This document shows positions 1 to 7,113 of a DNA stretch of 10,323 nt, one piece after another. The position numbers and the translations under genes were made by a program. Source of the stretch: Methanobacteriota archaeon (GTDB lineage Archaea; Thermoplasmatota; Poseidoniia; Poseidoniales; Poseidoniaceae); contig PADF01000030.1 of the NCBI GenBank assembly GCA_002702945.1, forward strand, positions 1-10,323, given 5' to 3'. Within the stretch, counting starts at the first letter, position 1, and each line of letters begins with the position of its first letter. Under the pieces are notes generated by a model. It was given only the letters and a program-made list of their open reading frames with translations. It was not told the origin of the DNA and ran no database searches.

Positions 1-2
1 GA

Positions 3-1046
3 TATGCATTTAATTTATCTCCATCAAAACCTGAGAAAAAAACACAATCCTGGGCTGGAGATGACGATTACAAAGTGGTAGTTGTTTCAGGAAGTGGGAC
101 CGCTGGAATGGAAATGATTATTGCAAATCGATTTAGAACCAATGATTTAGTTTTGGTTCCAACTAATGGTAAATTTGGAGAAAGAGTTGCAGAAATGTGT
201 TCTCGATTTTGTAATGTTAAACATATCAAGTATGAATGGGGCAGAGCATTTGATTTATTCGAATTAGAACAACAACTTGAAAGAAAGTGCTATGAAGCTT
301 TACTTATTTGCCATAATGAAACTAGTTCGGGAATTACTCAAGATGCACCAGCCATTGCTGAAATGTGTCAACGCCATAATGTCCCCTTTATCCTCGACGG
401 AATCACTTCTGTCGGTGGACTGCCAGTAGATGTTGAAGGATGGGGAGTTGAAGCAGCCGTTATGGGTGCACAAAAGTGTACAGCGGGCCCTTCAGGTATT
501 GCTGCAATAACTGTCAATTCACATTATATTGAAAGATGTAAGGCGATTAGAGAACAAAGCGAATCAAATCCTGTATTCTATTTAGATATGATTTCTGCAT
601 TAAAAAAAGGTGATGACGACCAAACTCCCTGGACACCAGCAATAAATCTAGCAATGGGCTGGTCAAAGGCTCTTATTGCACTAAAAGATGAAACTTTACA
701 GGCGCGATGGAAAAGATGCTCTCTACTTTCACATGGCGTCCAAAATTTATTTTCAAAACTTGGTTTTGAATTACTTGCCGACCCCTTCCAAAGAAGTGAT
801 ACCGTTACTGCAATAATGTATCCCGATGGAATTGATGATTCTTGGCGAAGCGATTTGAAAGAAAAATATAATACTCAAGTTATTGGAGCTCAAGATCATT
901 TGAAGGGTAAGATGTTTAGAGTTGGTTCGATGGGTGAAACCACTATTGAAGAGATGGTTGAAGGTTGCAAGAGAATGATTTCTTGTTTCAAGGACCATGG
1001 TTTGGAATTACCAGATGTAGATGTGGAATCATTTTTTGAGGAATAG
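3..1046 (+). CDS. Class V (serine-pyruvate/alanine-glyoxylate type) aminotransferase, 5' end missing
   Basis: A PLP-dependent transaminase of fold type I, soluble and presumably cytosolic. The frame is open back to position 3, so the gene starts before the window; the GTG at 75 lies inside a conserved strand (VVVVSGSGTAG) and is not a credible start. Visible family features are the cofactor-binding turn SGSGTAGME near the beginning, the HNETSSG segment, the cofactor aspartate in DGITSVGG, and the PLP lysine in MGAQKCTAGPSG (codon 474-476). The QTPWTPAINLA and KMFRVGSMGE motifs, typical of the alanine-glyoxylate/serine-pyruvate branch, follow. The substrate pair cannot be fixed from sequence; alanine-glyoxylate, serine-pyruvate and related reactions are all possible. 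The TAG stop is followed two bases later by the nadM ATG, so the two genes are probably co-transcribed. Family assignment is firm, exact reaction is not. Confidence 0.9.
   Translation, partial: YAFNLSPSKPEKKTQSWAGDDDYKVVVVSGSGTAGMEMIIANRFRTNDLVLVPTNGKFGERVAEMCSRFCNVKHIKYEWGRAFDLFELEQQLERKCYEALLICHNETSSGITQDAPAIAEMCQRHNVPFILDGITSVGGLPVDVEGWGVEAAVMGAQKCTAGPSGIAAITVNSHYIERCKAIREQSESNPVFYLDMISALKKGDDDQTPWTPAINLAMGWSKALIALKDETLQARWKRCSLLSHGVQNLFSKLGFELLADPFQRSDTVTAIMYPDGIDDSWRSDLKEKYNTQVIGAQDHLKGKMFRVGSMGETTIEEMVEGCKRMISCFKDHGLELPDVDVESFFEE
1038..1041 (+). promoter_or_regulatory. Shine-Dalgarno GAGG deciding the nadM start
   Basis: GAGG lies 7 nt before the ATG at 1049, inside the last codons of the aminotransferase gene. 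The alternative GTG at 1046 would be only 4 nt away, so the ATG is the better start. Confidence 0.55.
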
Positions 1047-1048
1047 TG

Positions 1049-1585
1049 ATGAATTATATTGTATTAGGTCGATTCCAACCTCTTCACAACGGCCATGTTT
1101 TCTTGATTGAAAGTGCTCTGGAAATGGCTGGAGATGATGATAAGGTGGTTGTTGCAATAGGCTCAGCATCTTGTCTAATGGAACCCAAGAACCCGTGGAC
1201 TGGTGCAGAAAGAAAACAGATGATTGAGGCTTGGTCTGAACAAGTTGAAGTTGTTTTAATCGATGATATCAATGACCCTCCAAATTGGGTAGAACATGCT
1301 ACTAAGGTTCATGGAAAAGGAGTTTTAGTTACATCTGATCGACAAACTGCTGAACTTTATCGCGAATCAAATTGGGAAGTAGTCGAAGTAGATTTAGACA
1401 ATCGGGAAAATTTCGAGGGTTGGAGGATAAGACAGACAGCAAAAATGCTCTCTACGGTTGATGATTTTGATGCTGTTAGAGAGGTTCTTTCCTCTTCCTT
1501 ACCATCAAAAGTGATAGAATGGTTAATTGAAAATGATGCTTTATTCAGACTTTCTACGTTCCAAACAGGAGTCTATGCCGGCTGA
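1049..1585 (+). CDS. nadM: Nicotinamide-nucleotide adenylyltransferase, archaeal NadM type
   Basis: Predicted to transfer AMP from ATP to nicotinamide mononucleotide, the last step to NAD+ (EC 2.7.7.1), in the cytosol. The 178-residue protein opens with the nucleotidyltransferase motif GRFQPLHNGH (residues 7-16, the HxGH signature), followed by IGSA (37-40) and NPWTGAER (48-55), the NadM-type counterpart of NPFTAGER. NRENFEGWRIRQ (118-129) lies where NadM proteins normally carry an S-G-T-x-I-R motif; the arginine (Arg128) is kept but the Ser/Thr pair is replaced by Glu and Trp. Length and motif order match NadM, including the adenylyltransferase half of NadM-Nudix proteins, but no Nudix domain follows. 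ATG 1049 is chosen over GTG 1046 because of its spacing from GAGG. The TGA stop abuts the convergent grpE stop with no gap. A related adenylyltransferase with another substrate is the main alternative. Confidence 0.85.
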   Translation: MNYIVLGRFQPLHNGHVFLIESALEMAGDDDKVVVAIGSASCLMEPKNPWTGAERKQMIEAWSEQVEVVLIDDINDPPNWVEHATKVHGKGVLVTSDRQTAELYRESNWEVVEVDLDNRENFEGWRIRQTAKMLSTVDDFDAVREVLSSSLPSKVIEWLIENDALFRLSTFQTGVYAG

Positions 1586-2152
1586 TTATTCTGAAGAAAC
1601 TACAACTCTTGCTGCGATTAATATTCTTTGTTTGTACATGTACCCTGCCTCTAAGACATCAACAACAGAGCCTGAGGGGAAGTTTTCAGATGCTGGAATT
1701 GTAGTTATTGCTTCCATTTTTGCTGGGTCGAATTGTTTGCCTTTTGCTTCAATCGCCGTCACACCTTCGCCGGATAATTCATGCCACATCTTATTTCTAA
1801 GCAATCTCAATCCCTGAGCAACAGGGGTTTGATCTTCATCATCCAAGGAAGATAATGCTCTGTCTACATCAGAAAGAATAGTTAGCATTTTTCTGGCAAG
1901 ACCCATTCCACCATACTGTATTAAATCTGATTTTTCGGCCATCATTCTTTTACGAACATTTTGAGTCTCAGCTTCTTTGTATGCAATTTCTTTTTCAGCC
2001 TTTTCAGCTCTTGCCAATGCTTCTTCAAGAGGGTCTAACTGCTCTTCGACACCAACTTCCATCGTTTCAGAATTCTCATCGATAATTGGAATTTCATCAT
2101 CACTACCATCGATGACTTGTTCGTCTTCATCCGGCGATTTGTCTTCAGACAT
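1586..2152 (-). CDS. grpE: GrpE, nucleotide exchange factor of the Hsp70 (DnaK) chaperone
   Basis: GrpE speeds ADP release from DnaK and so resets the Hsp70 cycle; it acts as a cytosolic dimer. The 188-residue protein has an acidic, probably disordered N-terminus (1-40) and a long helix rich in Glu, Lys and Ala (about 40-80) in place of the dimer-forming coiled coil. The beta-domain then shows the signature FDPAKMEAI (141-149), SGSVVDVLEAGY (160-171) and a terminal strand ILIAARVVV. The usual LRPA before the last strand is LIAA here, a mild departure. Start is the ATG at 2152. No dnaK or dnaJ lies beside it; the upstream neighbour, 40 bp away on the same strand, is an unrecognised protein. 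Its TAA stop directly abuts the convergent nadM stop. Archaeal Hsp70 systems are generally regarded as acquired from bacteria, which would fit this gene. Confidence 0.93.
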   Translation of the reverse strand: MSEDKSPDEDEQVIDGSDDEIPIIDENSETMEVGVEEQLDPLEEALARAEKAEKEIAYKEAETQNVRKRMMAEKSDLIQYGGMGLARKMLTILSDVDRALSSLDDEDQTPVAQGLRLLRNKMWHELSGEGVTAIEAKGKQFDPAKMEAITTIPASENFPSGSVVDVLEAGYMYKQRILIAARVVVSSE

Positions 2153-2192
2153 TGTCTGCCGGTCACATAACTATTCTTTGAACCCGTCGAAA

Positions 2193-2873
2193 CTATGAAT
2201 TCAATATTTTTAGAACATTATTTTCGCCATGGCCCCATTTTTCAGCATCCATGTGCTCTCTTCCAACAACACCAATTATGGAATCTTCTTGTTCCCATTT
2301 TGTGATAGTGTGGACTAGAAGTCTTGATGTCCGATCATGAGCCTCGTAGGTTGGAATTATTTTCGGGTCTTGCTTTTCATCTAGAGTCTCTCCTAGTTCT
2401 TTCCTTCTATCCATCCAATCTAGGCAGACTTTTTGAGCAAATTCATCTTCAGGTATTCCTGATAATTTTTCTATTACATCTTCCCAAGTTGAGTGGGAAT
2501 ACAAGTCTTGTTGGTTGACAATTTCTCTATCTAGAGCCACATCAAGGTATAGATATGTCCTTGCTTCCCATGAACTCCATTCTCCTGGGCTAGCCCATTG
2601 CATTAGTTTGAGGACTCCTTCATCGCCTCCTGAAATATCTTGAAGAGCTGTTTTGACATTAGAATCTGGGCTAATTTCGACATTGTCCATCCAGTCGAGA
2701 ATTTCTGCTTCACAATCAATATCAAATAAGCGATTTAGTTTATCATCACCAGCAGGCCTAGATTGTCGAAAAGAACCTTTCTCCATTCCGGTGTAGAGTT
2801 CTTTCCATGACATTTTTAGCAGAGAATTTAGACATAATTGGTCGACTAATAAGACCACAGTTTCAATTCCCAT
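2193..2873 (-). CDS. Hypothetical protein, 226 aa, unrecognised
   Basis: I do not recognise this protein. It is soluble-looking, acidic and rich in Trp, Asp and Glu, without a convincing signal peptide or membrane span; only the first 10 residues or so are hydrophobic (MGIETVVLLVDQLCLN). Its middle is predicted mostly helical. The C-terminus, SIIGVVGREHMDAEKWGHG, has a hydrophobic strand followed by G-x-x-H, which loosely recalls the VVGxxH tail of TraB/ChaN-type (TIKI superfamily) proteins; the matching N-terminal G-x-x-H half is not visible, so this is only a hint. The frame opens with a TTG at 2885 immediately after a TGA; I prefer the ATG at 2873, but neither has a Shine-Dalgarno sequence, and an ATG at 2813 (MSWKELY) is also possible. 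It ends 40 bp before grpE on the same strand and may share its transcript. Confidence 0.6.
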   Translation of the reverse strand: MGIETVVLLVDQLCLNSLLKMSWKELYTGMEKGSFRQSRPAGDDKLNRLFDIDCEAEILDWMDNVEISPDSNVKTALQDISGGDEGVLKLMQWASPGEWSSWEARTYLYLDVALDREIVNQQDLYSHSTWEDVIEKLSGIPEDEFAQKVCLDWMDRRKELGETLDEKQDPKIIPTYEAHDRTSRLLVHTITKWEQEDSIIGVVGREHMDAEKWGHGENNVLKILNS

Positions 2874-3035
2874 GAGCAAAGCCAATCAGCCGACTACTTT
2901 GAGTTAATCGTTCATTCTATTCTTTTGAAATTTCATTAAAACTAATTCAAATCATGTAAAAATTCGCATTCATAGCAATTTCAAACGGTAGTATTGAAGA
3001 ATGCGCATCATTTGGCCGCAGTTAGAGGGTTTTTT
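2874..3035. promoter_or_regulatory. Divergent intergenic spacer, hypothetical gene / DRG GTPase
   Basis: This 162-bp AT-rich stretch separates two divergent start codons and must hold promoters for both. It has several A/T runs that could act as TATA elements (for example near 2935-2945 and 2955-2962), but none stands out. It contains a perfect 9-bp inverted repeat (TTTGAAATT at 2924-2932, AATTTCAAA at 2977-2985), and the first arm lies in a short palindrome, TGAAATTTCA (2926-2935). No small gene is supported in it. Confidence 0.4.
3025..3029 (+). promoter_or_regulatory. Shine-Dalgarno GAGGG deciding the DRG start
   Basis: GAGGG lies 6 nt (a run of T) before the ATG at 3036. The frame extends upstream to a TTG at 2994, but that start has no such site, and DRG proteins normally begin where this ATG does. 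Confidence 0.6.
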
Positions 3036-4151
3036 ATGGCGACAATCAAGGAGCAAATCGAATTGATTCGCGCCGAGATTGATAAAACTCAAAAAAACAA
3101 AGCGACTAATGCTCACATTGGTAAATTAAAGGCAAAAATCGCACAACTAAAAATCAAAGAAGAAAAGGCACATGCCCATTCTAAAGCCAGTGGCGGCGGC
3201 AAGGGTTTTGAGGTCAAAAAATCCGGTGATGCAACTGTTGCACTTGTCGGTTTTCCATCTGTAGGGAAATCAACATTGATCTCTAAAGTTACCGATGCAC
3301 ATTCTGAGGCAGCGGGTTATGCGTTTACCACTTTGACATGTATTCCTGGTGTTATGGAGCACCGTGGTGCTAAAATACAGATTTTAGATTTACCAGGTTT
3401 GATTAAAGGCGCCGCTGAAGGAAAGGGGAGAGGTCGAGAAATTCTCAATGTTATTCGTAGCGCAGATATGGTTCTGTATATCGTAGATCCTTTCCAAGAT
3501 GCCCATTTCAATGTTTTACATCGTGAACTTCATAATGCAGGATTACGTTTGAATGAAACAAGACCTCCTGTCTTTATCAAACGTACTGAACGAGGAGGTA
3601 TTGATGTACGTACGACAGTTGAACAAACCCATCTAACCGAAGAAGAGATGAGCTCAATTATTCGTTCATTTGGTTATACTTCAGCGATTGTTACGCTTAG
3701 AAATGATACTACTGCTGAGCAAATTGTTGATTGTTTGGCAGAAAATAGAATTTATGAAAAAGCAGTAATTGCGATAAATAAGATAGACATCGCTACAGAA
3801 GAAGATTTGGTAAGAGCGACTAAATCACTTCCAAGTGACTGGCCAATTATGCGAATATCGGCTTTCAAGGATATTGGTTTAGAAGAATTAAAGGATTTCA
3901 TTTATGATAATCTTGGATTCATGAGAGTTTATCTTAAACCACAAGGCCAAGAGGCAGATTTAGAAGAACCTCTAATTGTAAAAGATGATTCAACAGTTCA
4001 AAATATCTGTGCAAAGTTACACAGAGACTTTGTTCGAAAGTTCAGATATGCTAGAGTAAAAGGTCCTAGCGCTAAGTTTGACTGGCAAAGAGTAGGATTG
4101 GATCATTTACTAAAAGATGGAGATTTACTAACCATTGTTGTAAAGCGTTAA
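3036..4151 (+). CDS. drg: DRG-family GTPase (Obg-related, with C-terminal TGS domain)
   Basis: A developmentally regulated GTP-binding protein of the archaeal/eukaryotic DRG type, a cytosolic GTPase associated with ribosomes and translation in the eukaryotic members. The 371-residue protein starts with the family's helical N-terminus, including TQKNKAT (18-24) and HIGKLKAKIAQLK (27-39). A Gly-rich turn precedes the G domain: P-loop GFPSVGKST (72-80), the switch segment around TTLTCIPG (98-105), DLPG (118-121), NKID (248-251) and SA in ISAFKDIG (274-281). An insertion at about 170-240 corresponds to the S5D2L region of DRGs. The TGS domain fills the C-terminus from about residue 295. Length and domain order are complete. 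The ATG at 3036 is preferred to the TTG at 2994 because of the GAGGG site and homologous starts. The last four bases, TTAA, also contain the stop codon of the convergent sufT. Confidence 0.96.
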   Translation: MATIKEQIELIRAEIDKTQKNKATNAHIGKLKAKIAQLKIKEEKAHAHSKASGGGKGFEVKKSGDATVALVGFPSVGKSTLISKVTDAHSEAAGYAFTTLTCIPGVMEHRGAKIQILDLPGLIKGAAEGKGRGREILNVIRSADMVLYIVDPFQDAHFNVLHRELHNAGLRLNETRPPVFIKRTERGGIDVRTTVEQTHLTEEEMSSIIRSFGYTSAIVTLRNDTTAEQIVDCLAENRIYEKAVIAINKIDIATEEDLVRATKSLPSDWPIMRISAFKDIGLEELKDFIYDNLGFMRVYLKPQGQEADLEEPLIVKDDSTVQNICAKLHRDFVRKFRYARVKGPSAKFDWQRVGLDHLLKDGDLLTIVVKR

Positions 4152-4465
4152 TCCCAAATTCCCATATCCATTTTAGCATCTTCACTTGCATGTATTTTTG
4201 GATCCCATCTCGGTGTCCAGACAAGATTTACATGGACGCTGTCCAATCCTTCAGTGGATAATGCTGCTCTATGAGTTGCTGCCATTATTTCAGCAGCTGC
4301 TGGACATCCTGGGCTTGTCAATGTCATGTCAATTTCAGCATGTTGAGCATCATCTTTGGTCTCGATTCTAACATCATAAACAAGTCCTAATTCTACGATA
4401 GATAATTCAAGTTCAGGGTCTTCAACATCGTCCAATTGCACTAATACTGCTTCTTTATCTACCAT
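4148..4465 (-). CDS. sufT: SufT/MIP18-family (DUF59) Fe-S maturation protein
   Basis: DUF59 proteins such as SufT and MIP18/CIA2 act in iron-sulfur protein maturation, probably by helping cluster transfer to clients; the exact step is not settled. The 105-residue protein is a single domain with the family features DPELELSIVELGLVYDV (16-32), LTSPGCP with Cys54 (49-55), a helix AAAEIMAATHRA and the ending VWTPRWDP. It is the last gene of the suf operon, 8 bp after sufE. AGGTGA (4470-4475), overlapping the sufE stop, serves as its ribosome binding site before the ATG at 4465. Its TAA lies within the TTAA palindrome shared with the stop of the convergent DRG gene. Operon membership supports the SufT role over PaaD-like DUF59 proteins of phenylacetate catabolism. 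Confidence 0.92.
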   Translation of the reverse strand: MVDKEAVLVQLDDVEDPELELSIVELGLVYDVRIETKDDAQHAEIDMTLTSPGCPAAAEIMAATHRAALSTEGLDSVHVNLVWTPRWDPKIHASEDAKMDMGIWD

Positions 4466-4473
4466 TTTATCAC

Positions 4474-4884
4474 CTACATATTTTGTTCAATTTCTTTCAT
4501 AACCTTGTCAAACATATTTCTAAATCCATTAGACCTACTTGGTGATAAGGAATTTAGAACTCCTAAATCACTAGCAAATTCAGGAGTTAATTCCAATGCT
4601 TGTGAAGGTGAAACTTCTCTTAGTGCAATCGTTAGAATTCCCATCAAACCTTGAACTAATTTAGAATCGGCACCTGCTTTGAATATTATTTTTTCATTAT
4701 CAATATCGATTTTTACATGAGCCTCTGATTGACATCCACGGACCCGAGTAGAATCATTCCAATTCTCAATATCAAGGAAGTCAACTTCCTCAGATAATTC
4801 AAAAACCATTTCTAATCGTTCCATTTTGTCTTCAACTTCTTGAAATTCTTCGATTAAGTCTTGAAGAGTTAGTAACTCACTCAA
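4474..4884 (-). CDS. sufE: SufE sulfur-acceptor protein
   Basis: SufE accepts persulfide sulfur from the cysteine desulfurase SufS and passes it to SufB, stimulating SufS. The 136-residue protein has the N-terminal helix LTLQDLIEEFQEV, the catalytic loop RVRGCQSEAHV with Cys51 (the same residue number as the active cysteine of E. coli SufE), and the later GADSKLVQGLMGILTIAL segment typical of the fold. The start is a TTG at 4884 whose last two bases are shared with the sufS TGA stop. It is supported by GGAGAG 6 nt upstream and by the need for the N-terminal helix; the next in-frame ATG would remove 20 residues. A SufE beside SufS is common in bacteria but uncommon in archaea. It is followed 8 bp later by sufT. 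Confidence 0.93.
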   Translation of the reverse strand: MSELLTLQDLIEEFQEVEDKMERLEMVFELSEEVDFLDIENWNDSTRVRGCQSEAHVKIDIDNEKIIFKAGADSKLVQGLMGILTIALREVSPSQALELTPEFASDLGVLNSLSPSRSNGFRNMFDKVMKEIEQNM

Positions 4885-6068
4885 GCGAATCTCTCCAAAA
4901 TTTCTTTCAGTTGCTTGACAAAGGCCTCGGCCTCTTCACGAGTATTATAGAAATACAGAGAAGCCCTAACAGTACCTGTAATCTTCAATCTTTCAAGCAG
5001 TGGTTGCGCACAATGATGACCTGTCCTAACTGCGAAACCACGAGCATCTAGAAGGTGAGCGAGATCTTCACTGTTCATTGTTGGATGGAGGAAAGAAACA
5101 ACAGCGGCATCATTATCGTCATGCCTTCCATAAACAGTCATTCCTAACGAACGCAATTGTTCAGAAAGCCATCTTGCAATTTCAAGAAGTCTTTTGTGTT
5201 CAGATTCGAAATCAATATCCTGCATCCAGTGAAGTGCTGCATTCCATCCAATTGCTTCAGCGATTTTTGGTGTTCCAGCTTCGAACTTATGCTCATTACT
5301 TTGGTAAGTTGAACCATGAATTGATACAGTTTCAATCATGTCTCCACCTCCCATGAATGGTTGCATCTGTTCAAAGACATCATTGGCTACAAGAAGCGCA
5401 CCAATTCCAGTAGGTCCACACATTTTATGTGCAGAGAATGCCATAAAATCAGCACCTAAGGATTTGAAATCGATCGACTGATGTGGAGCACTTTGTGCAG
5501 CATCTAGGAGAACTTTAGCACCATTTTGTTTAGATAAAGAAATTATATCTTCAATTGGGTTACAGACTCCAAGTACATTGGAAATGTGAACTACGCAAAC
5601 TAATTTAGCGCCATCCAAAGAAGCCTCAAAAATTTCCATATCCAGTGTTAAATCTTGCTGAACGGGTACATATCTCAATTCAATATTCATTTCCTTTGCT
5701 AGCATCTGCCAAGGTACAATATCTGAATGATGCTCCATTTCAGTAAGTACGATAGCATCTCCTGGAGAAAGATTTGCTCTACCCCATGCATGAGCGACTA
5801 AATTGATGGCCTCGGTAGTCCCGCCTGTGATTATTACTTTATCCGAATTGTAGATTTTCTTCAGAGATTCCCTACAAGCCTCATATCCGTCGGTTGCTTC
5901 ACCTGCAAGAGTATGTACTGCACGGTGAACATTAGCATTTGAGTTGGAATAGTAATCATTCATTGCGTCAATAACAACTTGCGGCTTTTGTGTTGTTGCG
6001 GCATTGTCCAAGTAGACCAATGGGTGGCCATTCACCATTCTCTGTAGTATTGGAAACTGATCACGCAT
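4881..6068 (-). CDS. sufS: SufS, group II cysteine desulfurase
   Basis: A PLP enzyme that removes sulfur from L-cysteine, giving alanine and an enzyme-bound persulfide, the sulfur source for the SUF pathway in the cytosol. The 395 residues are full length. Visible features are YLDNAATTQKP (19-29), NVHRAVHTLA (46-55), TGGTTEAIN (81-89), the PLP-stacking histidine region MEHHSDIVPW (111-120), LLDAAQSAPH (187-196), the PLP lysine in FSAHKMCGPTG (Lys215), and the catalytic cysteine in RTGHHCAQPL (Cys353). The short cysteine loop and the HHCAQP form mark the group II SufS/CsdA type rather than IscS/NifS, and the neighbouring sufE, its usual partner, agrees. GGGGTGA (6073-6079), overlapping the sufD stop, lies 4 nt before the ATG. 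Its TGA overlaps the sufE TTG. Confidence 0.96.
   Translation of the reverse strand: MRDQFPILQRMVNGHPLVYLDNAATTQKPQVVIDAMNDYYSNSNANVHRAVHTLAGEATDGYEACRESLKKIYNSDKVIITGGTTEAINLVAHAWGRANLSPGDAIVLTEMEHHSDIVPWQMLAKEMNIELRYVPVQQDLTLDMEIFEASLDGAKLVCVVHISNVLGVCNPIEDIISLSKQNGAKVLLDAAQSAPHQSIDFKSLGADFMAFSAHKMCGPTGIGALLVANDVFEQMQPFMGGGDMIETVSIHGSTYQSNEHKFEAGTPKIAEAIGWNAALHWMQDIDFESEHKRLLEIARWLSEQLRSLGMTVYGRHDDNDAAVVSFLHPTMNSEDLAHLLDARGFAVRTGHHCAQPLLERLKITGTVRASLYFYNTREEAEAFVKQLKEILERFA
4891..4896 (-). promoter_or_regulatory. Shine-Dalgarno GGAGAG for the sufE TTG start
   Basis: On the minus strand GGAGAG ends 6 nt before the TTG at 4884. It lies inside the 3' end of sufS and supports the non-ATG start. 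Confidence 0.6.
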
Positions 6069-6072
6069 TTTT

Positions 6073-7113
6073 TCACCCCATTATTTCACATTCAAGGTAA
6101 ATTTTGAGTCTAGCCTTGAGGTCTTCAGAGATTATTTTATTTTTTATTGAAGAAAAGGTATTGACTAGAAATCCTTCGACAATCAGTGCTTCTGATTGTT
6201 CGTTAGATAAGCCTCGAGATTGAAGGTAATGCATCTGTTCTTTGTCGACAGGTGCGCTGGCTGCTCCATGAGTTGCAGTTACTTCATCAGAGAGAACTTC
6301 AAGTTCAGGAATTGCGTCGGCTCTCGCCTTTTCTGAAAGTAGCAGGTTGTGGAAAACTTGAGCAGCATTTGAATGATTAGCATCATCAGAAATGAATAAT
6401 TGTCCAGTTCCAATAGAATGACTCTTATCTCCACAAGCCGCATTCATGATGAGGGATGAGTCGGTATACTTCACTAGATGATTGATTTCCATATGGTGGT
6501 CATCATGTCTAGCATCTATCCCATAAACAGCAACTGCTTGATTCAATGAAGAATTATTTTCTGCGAGTGTAGTTCGAATATCGGTTTTATTTCTCAATCC
6601 TCCAATCGATAATTCGGCGTATTCAAGAGTTGAGTCTCGGTGAACATTCCAATCTTCACATCTCAGAAGTTTAGAATTTGAATCTAATTCATTTACAAAT
6701 CCGTATCCGATTTTAGAATTTTTATCAATAGTTCCAGTAATATGTAGACCTGTCCAATCCCCCTCTCCTGAAAGGTGAACTATAATCGTAGCTTCACCTT
6801 TACACTTCAGATTTAAGTGACCGATATTGGTTTCTCCAGAAGGAAAAAGGTTGATATTCACTGTTTGTCCACTGCCATCGATTTCAATTTGCGTCATTCC
6901 ATTATAGCATTCTGAAATGAAAACTCTCGATATTTCTGATAAATCTTCCATTTTTCTATTCGAATCATGAAACTTACAGTCACCTTGTACATCAACATTT
7001 AGCGGACTACATTCTGGGATAGTGTCTACCTTGGAAGGATGTATTCTTTTCCAGGGAGTATATCGCCATAAATGTGTAGAGCGTGAAGGAATTTCCATAT
7101 CCAAGTAGGTCAT
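6073..7113 (-). CDS. sufD: SufD, Fe-S scaffold complex subunit
   Basis: SufD pairs with SufB on a SufC dimer to form the SufBC2D scaffold, where clusters are built and where SufD is linked to iron entry. The 346-residue protein has the N-terminal WRYTPWKRI motif, then a long beta-helix core (about 70-290) and the typical C-terminal helices. [12 protein letters not shown] (279-290) contains His282, which aligns with E. coli SufD His360 at the cluster-forming SufB-SufD interface. [22 protein letters not shown] is the family's C-terminal signature. The core is less conserved than that of SufB, as is usual. The ATG overlaps the sufB TGA in an ATGA arrangement, with GGAGGG (7123-7128) 9 nt upstream. 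SufD is separated from sufS by 4 bp. The neighbouring, clearly different SufB removes doubt between the two paralogues. Confidence 0.93.
   Translation of the reverse strand: MTYLDMEIPSRSTHLWRYTPWKRIHPSKVDTIPECSPLNVDVQGDCKFHDSNRKMEDLSEISRVFISECYNGMTQIEIDGSGQTVNINLFPSGETNIGHLNLKCKGEATIIVHLSGEGDWTGLHITGTIDKNSKIGYGFVNELDSNSKLLRCEDWNVHRDSTLEYAELSIGGLRNKTDIRTTLAENNSSLNQAVAVYGIDARHDDHHMEINHLVKYTDSSLIMNAACGDKSHSIGTGQLFISDDANHSNAAQVFHNLLLSEKARADAIPELEVLSDEVTATHGAASAPVDKEQMHYLQSRGLSNEQSEALIVEGFLVNTFSSIKNKIISEDLKARLKIYLECEIMG

Noticed and set aside
75..77. GTG at 75 as the start of the aminotransferase
   Set aside because: The frame is open upstream to position 3 and the GTG falls within a conserved core strand, so the gene is cut by the window edge.
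771..998. Reverse-strand ORFs inside the aminotransferase and other genes
   Set aside because: These lie opposite strongly conserved coding sequence, have low-complexity translations and no ribosome sites; they are shadows.
1527..1817. Forward ORF spanning the nadM/grpE junction
   Set aside because: It is antisense to grpE and in another frame of nadM, both of which have clear family motifs.
2994..3035. N-terminal extension of the DRG GTPase from TTG 2994
   Set aside because: The extra 14 residues are not part of the family, and the ATG at 3036 has a GAGGG site at proper spacing.
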